Part shown: piece after piece, positions 12,302 through 15,687 of the stretch
Layout of the letters: every line of letters begins with the position of its first letter
Numbering within the stretch: position 1 is the stretch's first letter
Assembly: GCA_934436245.1 (NCBI GenBank)
Contig: CAKSAM010000048.1
Coordinates: forward strand, 1 to 15,687
DNA length: 15,687 bases
Origin: an uncultured Acetatifactor sp.
GTDB lineage: Bacteria > Bacillota > Clostridia > Lachnospirales > Lachnospiraceae
Direction: 5' to 3'
The notes under the pieces: generated by a model
What the model was told of the DNA's origin: nothing
Database searches by the model: none
The model's input: only the letters and a program-made list of their open reading frames with translations
Program-made: the position numbers and the translations under genes

Positions 12302-13993
12302 TTATTTAACGTTGATGCCACTGGCATATTGCTGCAGAAACTGTTTCTTTCCGCATGGTCTTCCAAAATAATATCCCTGCAGATAATCAACCTTCATTTC
12401 TTTCATTTTCAGAAGCCATTCTTTTTCCTCGATGCCTTCTGCGCATATCCTGACGTTAATACTATGTACCATGGGGATGATATTTTTATATAATTCATAA
12501 TCCCTGTCACTGTTCATCGCCTTGGCAGTAAAATCCCTATCCATTTTCACGTAACTTGGATTCATATCACGGATACAATGAAGATTCGAATATCCTGTTC
12601 CAAAATCATCGATCACAAAGGGAATCCCGTTCTTGTCCAGAGTTTTACGGAATTTACAGAACGAAGGTGTCATATCCATAAATCCGCTTTCTGTCATTTC
12701 AACACATAAGCATTCCGGCTGTAATGAATATTTTTGAATTGCATCCAGAATATCTCGCTCCACATTGCCCTGCAGGATCTGAACATAAGAAACATTTACA
12801 TTCATCCGGAAGTCCGGAATATATTTCTGCATTTCACGACACATTGCTGCGGCTTCGTTCAAAATATATCTTCCGGCAGGAATGATCAAACCAGTCTCTT
12901 CCAACAGAGGGATAAACTCCATCGGTGAAACAAACTCCCGTCCTTCTTCCGTTATCATGGAAAAACGCATCAGCGCCTCTGCTCCAATGATCCGCTCGGA
13001 CTGACAGTCCACGATCGGCTGATAATTGACTTCAAAGCCATCATAATGGTTCACAATAGCATTACGAAGTGCTGCTATGATTCTTCCTTTTCGCAAAAAG
13101 ACCTCATAGTCATCCTGGTCAAAAATATAGAATCCATTTTTACCCATGCTTTTTGCCTGTTTCAAGGCAAATTCAAACTTTTTGCGGCACTCCTCGGTTC
13201 CCTCACAAAATGTTGCTGCATCTATAACACCAATAGAAATAGAAAATATAGCTTCATAATTTTCGGCTATTATGAAATTATGAAGTTTATCTGTGATCTT
13301 TTCTTTCAGTGCCACAGCATCTTCTGCGGAGGAAGCGTCCAGATCCACGATCACATACTGATCCGCTACCAGATGGTAAATTCTCTGCTTGTCTGAAAGG
13401 CATTCCTTCATACAAGTGGCTACGCCTTTCAGGATATAATTACCATAATCCGCTCCCCTGGAGCTATTGATCGCTCCAAAATCATCAATGCCTACATGCA
13501 TCAAAAAGCCCTTGGAAATAGGTTCCTTTTGTGAACACAGGTAATCAAGGAATTCCGGACCACCAAGCAGTCCTGTGACATTATCGGCTCTTCTCCTGTT
13601 GCCGGTCTCATTCATACACCCGACCAGATACTCCGCATTTCCCTGCTGATCATTGATCACGATACCACGGCAGTTGATCCAGATCGGCATACCTTCTTTA
13701 TCAAGCCACCTGTAATGAAGATTATGTACCTTTTCTCTTCCTTCACATATGTCCGCAAGATGCTTTGCAAGCATCTCACGGTCTTCTTCATATACTAGCT
13801 TCATGACTTCATTTGCAGCATCTGTCAGGACATTTTTCGATATATTAAACCGCTCCACAGCAAACGGTGAGATCTCAAAGGTATTATTCTGCAGATCAAA
13901 TATATACAGATAATCATCCATACATTCTGTAATGATCTCAAATAAGATTTCTGCCGTCTGCTCTCCAAACACATTAAATATATCATTAATCAC
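12302..13993 (-). CDS. c-di-GMP phosphodiesterase: PAS, degenerate GGDEF, EAL
   Basis: The 563 residues have no membrane segment. A PAS-like sensor domain spans about 20-130 (YLYIFDLQNNTFEIS, then RWLDKEGMPIWINCRG and EYLVGCMNE). A GGDEF-like domain spans about 135-295, with NVTGLLGGPEFL in place of D-LTGL-NR and VADQY (209-213) at the signature, so it should not synthesise c-di-GMP. The EAL domain (about 310-555) keeps its catalytic set: GAEALMRF (Glu339), Asn400 in NVNVS, Glu432 in VEMTES, IDDFGTGYSN (Asp462, Asp463), Lys483 in VKMDRDF, Glu519 in AEGIEE and LQGYYFGRP (Gln539). It should linearise c-di-GMP to pGpG. The start is GTG at 13993 with AAGGAAGG (14002-14009) 8 nt upstream. It follows the chemoreceptor gene by 47 nt without a visible promoter or terminator. 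Confidence 0.9.
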   Translation of the reverse strand: MINDIFNVFGEQTAEILFEIITECMDDYLYIFDLQNNTFEISPFAVERFNISKNVLTDAANEVMKLVYEEDREMLAKHLADICEGREKVHNLHYRWLDKEGMPIWINCRGIVINDQQGNAEYLVGCMNETGNRRRADNVTGLLGGPEFLDYLCSQKEPISKGFLMHVGIDDFGAINSSRGADYGNYILKGVATCMKECLSDKQRIYHLVADQYVIVDLDASSAEDAVALKEKITDKLHNFIIAENYEAIFSISIGVIDAATFCEGTEECRKKFEFALKQAKSMGKNGFYIFDQDDYEVFLRKGRIIAALRNAIVNHYDGFEVNYQPIVDCQSERIIGAEALMRFSMITEEGREFVSPMEFIPLLEETGLIIPAGRYILNEAAAMCREMQKYIPDFRMNVNVSYVQILQGNVERDILDAIQKYSLQPECLCVEMTESGFMDMTPSFCKFRKTLDKNGIPFVIDDFGTGYSNLHCIRDMNPSYVKMDRDFTAKAMNSDRDYELYKNIIPMVHSINVRICAEGIEEKEWLLKMKEMKVDYLQGYYFGRPCGKKQFLQQYASGINVK

Positions 13994-14040
13994 AACGAGA
14001 ACCTTCCTTCCGACAACTTCACTCTATTCCTGCCATTTTT

Positions 14041-15687
14041 CTAGAATAGCTTAAAGATATTCACGCGTTCACGCATCTTGGCTGCTCCATCTGCCAGATT
14101 AATACTGATCGCAGTATTCTCTTCTGAGGATGCAGCATTGCCCTGTACTACGCCGGACAGCTGTTCAATTCCCTGCCCGATCTGCTCCAGGGACTCTGCC
14201 TGGGAGTTGGCTTTCTCCATGGTGTTCTGTGCAATCTCTGCAAAGGACTCCATGTCAGCAATGATCTGGTTAAATGCGTCTGCTGTTGTTCTTGTAATGT
14301 TATTGCCCTTTTCGATTTCCACTAAGGTCTTATCAATCAGATCTCTCGTATTTACAGCGGATTTTGCACTGTCTGCTGCCAGCTTACCGATCTGATCTGC
14401 CACTACTGCAAAGCCTCTTCCTGCTTCTCCTGCTCTGGCAGCTTCAATGGAAGCATTCAGGGATAACAGGTTGGTCTGGGATGCAATATCCTCGATATCT
14501 GTGATAATATTACCGATCTCCTTGGAGATTTCTGTAATGTGCTCCATTTCCAGCAGCAGATCGTTCATTTTTTCTTTTTCTTCGTTCGCTTTATTTGCAG
14601 AGGCCTTTACACGTGCAGATGCGCTCTGTGTTTCCTTCGCTGTATCTGCAGCCAGATCCACGACCGTATCAATCGTAGCATTCAATTCCTCGATGACTCC
14701 TGCCTGCTCTGTTGCACCGTCCGCCAGGGATTTTGATGCATTTTCCACCTCGGATGCATTCGATGATACCTGTTCTGCCAGATTGCTGATCTCGGTCAGG
14801 GTACTGTTAAACCGTTTCAGAATATACAGCAGTGATGTCTTCAACTCTGAGAAATCGCCCAGGAAATCTGTAATATCATCACCGTTTCTGGTCAGGTCAC
14901 CCTGCGCGATTGCCTTTACTTCCACAGAGATCTCTCTGACATAATCTGAGAGGATACCCATGGCTTCTTTCAGATTTCTGATGGTAACACCAAGCTCATC
15001 CTCAGACTCATAGGTAAGCATTTCTACATTAGACAGTTCGCCCTTACGCAGGCTGGCAACTGCTGCCTCTATCTGTTCTACCGGCTCGGTAATGGAATTG
15101 GTAATGATCCCTCCGATCAGTGTCGTCACTACAGCAATCGCCAGACCCGCTGCAATGATCACAATAAATATGATTATGGTGCAGATATTAGCCACGGTCT
15201 TTGCCTGATCTAATTCTACCTGGAACTCTTCACGCAATGTAGATAATTTCTCAGTAAATGACTTATACTCTTCATACACCTCTCCGGTCATCAGCGCTGA
15301 TGCTTCCTGCTGTTTCCCCTCACGGCTCAACTTCAGGATTTCATCTGAAGCAGCCATGTATTCTTCCCATGCAGAGCTTGCCACTTCATAATCAGCTTGT
15401 CCTTTTTGAGCATCACTGTCTGCGGACATGATTGCCTCCAGATTCGCATCGGTATCCTGGATCTGACTCTCCAGCTTCTGAATTTCTTCTTCGCAGGAGT
15501 TCATAGCTGCATCATCTGATTCTACCAGATGCTGATACTGTTTGATTCTGTATTTCGCAGTCATTGTTTCTAATTCCTGCAGATATTCCAATGACGGAGA
15601 CCAGACCTCTGTGATCTTCTCTATATTTGAACGGATCACTAATGTCGAGATCAGTGCCACTAACACTAAAAATAATGTCATAACAAG
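14041..15687 (-). CDS. Transmembrane methyl-accepting chemotaxis protein (5' end outside window)
   Basis: The frame is open to the window edge (548 residues), and the first visible residues, [18 protein letters not shown], are the inside of the first membrane helix, so the true start is probably a few codons beyond 15687. Counting from the Met at 15681: a helical, four-helix-bundle-type extracytoplasmic domain (about 20-163, rich in Glu, Gln, Asp), a second membrane helix (166-193), HAMP (about 195-250), a second HAMP-like helix pair with [21 protein letters not shown] (key residues), and the long signalling coiled coil (300-540). The tip is [38 protein letters not shown] (398-434, key residues). 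There is no C-terminal NWETF-type CheR-binding tail. It relays an external signal to CheA/CheW. It is probably in one operon with the phosphodiesterase. Confidence 0.93.
   Translation of the reverse strand, partial: LVMTLFLVLVALISTLVIRSNIEKITEVWSPSLEYLQELETMTAKYRIKQYQHLVESDDAAMNSCEEEIQKLESQIQDTDANLEAIMSADSDAQKGQADYEVASSAWEEYMAASDEILKLSREGKQQEASALMTGEVYEEYKSFTEKLSTLREEFQVELDQAKTVANICTIIIFIVIIAAGLAIAVVTTLIGGIITNSITEPVEQIEAAVASLRKGELSNVEMLTYESEDELGVTIRNLKEAMGILSDYVREISVEVKAIAQGDLTRNGDDITDFLGDFSELKTSLLYILKRFNSTLTEISNLAEQVSSNASEVENASKSLADGATEQAGVIEELNATIDTVVDLAADTAKETQSASARVKASANKANEEKEKMNDLLLEMEHITEISKEIGNIITDIEDIASQTNLLSLNASIEAARAGEAGRGFAVVADQIGKLAADSAKSAVNTRDLIDKTLVEIEKGNNITRTTADAFNQIIADMESFAEIAQNTMEKANSQAESLEQIGQGIEQLSGVVQGNAASSEENTAISINLADGAAKMRERVNIFKLF

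Overview
The window looks like a chromosomal segment from a motile, anaerobic Firmicute, most likely a Lachnospiraceae-type Clostridium. This is inferred from strong AGGAGG-type ribosome binding sites, frequent TTG/GTG starts, intermediate GC with AT-rich promoters, a DUF6033-like protein, and the mix of c-di-GMP enzymes, chemoreceptors and PTS genes. No phage, integrase, transposase, tRNA, rRNA or CRISPR array was seen. Both ends cut through genes.

Layout: (1) 1-257 (-), the 5' part of a DUF6033-like gene. (2) 424-1197 (-), a small soluble PocR-domain chemoreceptor with a hairpin terminator (362-408) and a structured leader. (3) 1499-2338 (+), a GH114/TM1410-type lipoprotein, convergent with (4) 2359-2799 (-), an orphan type IV prepilin with an unusual C-terminal cysteine cluster. 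(5) 2913-3120, a non-coding element of about 208 bp with 24-bp imperfect terminal inverted repeats and several internal hairpins. (6) 3121-9131 (-), an amino-sugar PTS operon in the order ptsH, ptsI, nagB, nagA, EIIA, EIICB (NagE type), with a recognisable promoter and terminator. (7) 9338-11500 (-), a membrane diguanylate cyclase with one intact and one apparently degenerate GGDEF domain; just upstream is a short ORF remnant (11506-11622). (8) 11738-12250 (+), a flavodoxin-family protein. (9) 12302-13993 (-), a PAS / degenerate GGDEF / intact EAL phosphodiesterase, downstream of and probably co-transcribed with (10) 14041-15687 (-), a classical transmembrane chemoreceptor that runs off the right edge.

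How it fits together: the operon in the middle encodes a nearly self-sufficient phosphorelay, PEP to EI to HPr to EIIA to EIICB. It would import N-acetylglucosamine as GlcNAc-6-P; NagA then deacetylates it and NagB isomerises and deaminates it to fructose-6-P. The HPr of this operon lacks the regulatory Ser46. Around it sit sensory and lifestyle genes: two chemoreceptors, a c-di-GMP synthase, a c-di-GMP hydrolase and a pilin, consistent with switching between motility and attachment. Two promoters resembling the sigma-28 (SigD/FliA) motility class are proposed at the DUF6033-like and cyclase genes.

Nothing here is clearly a new defence or mobile system. The least explained items are the palindromic element at 2913-3120, the short coding remnant before the cyclase, the Cys-rich orphan pilin and the Ser46-less HPr.
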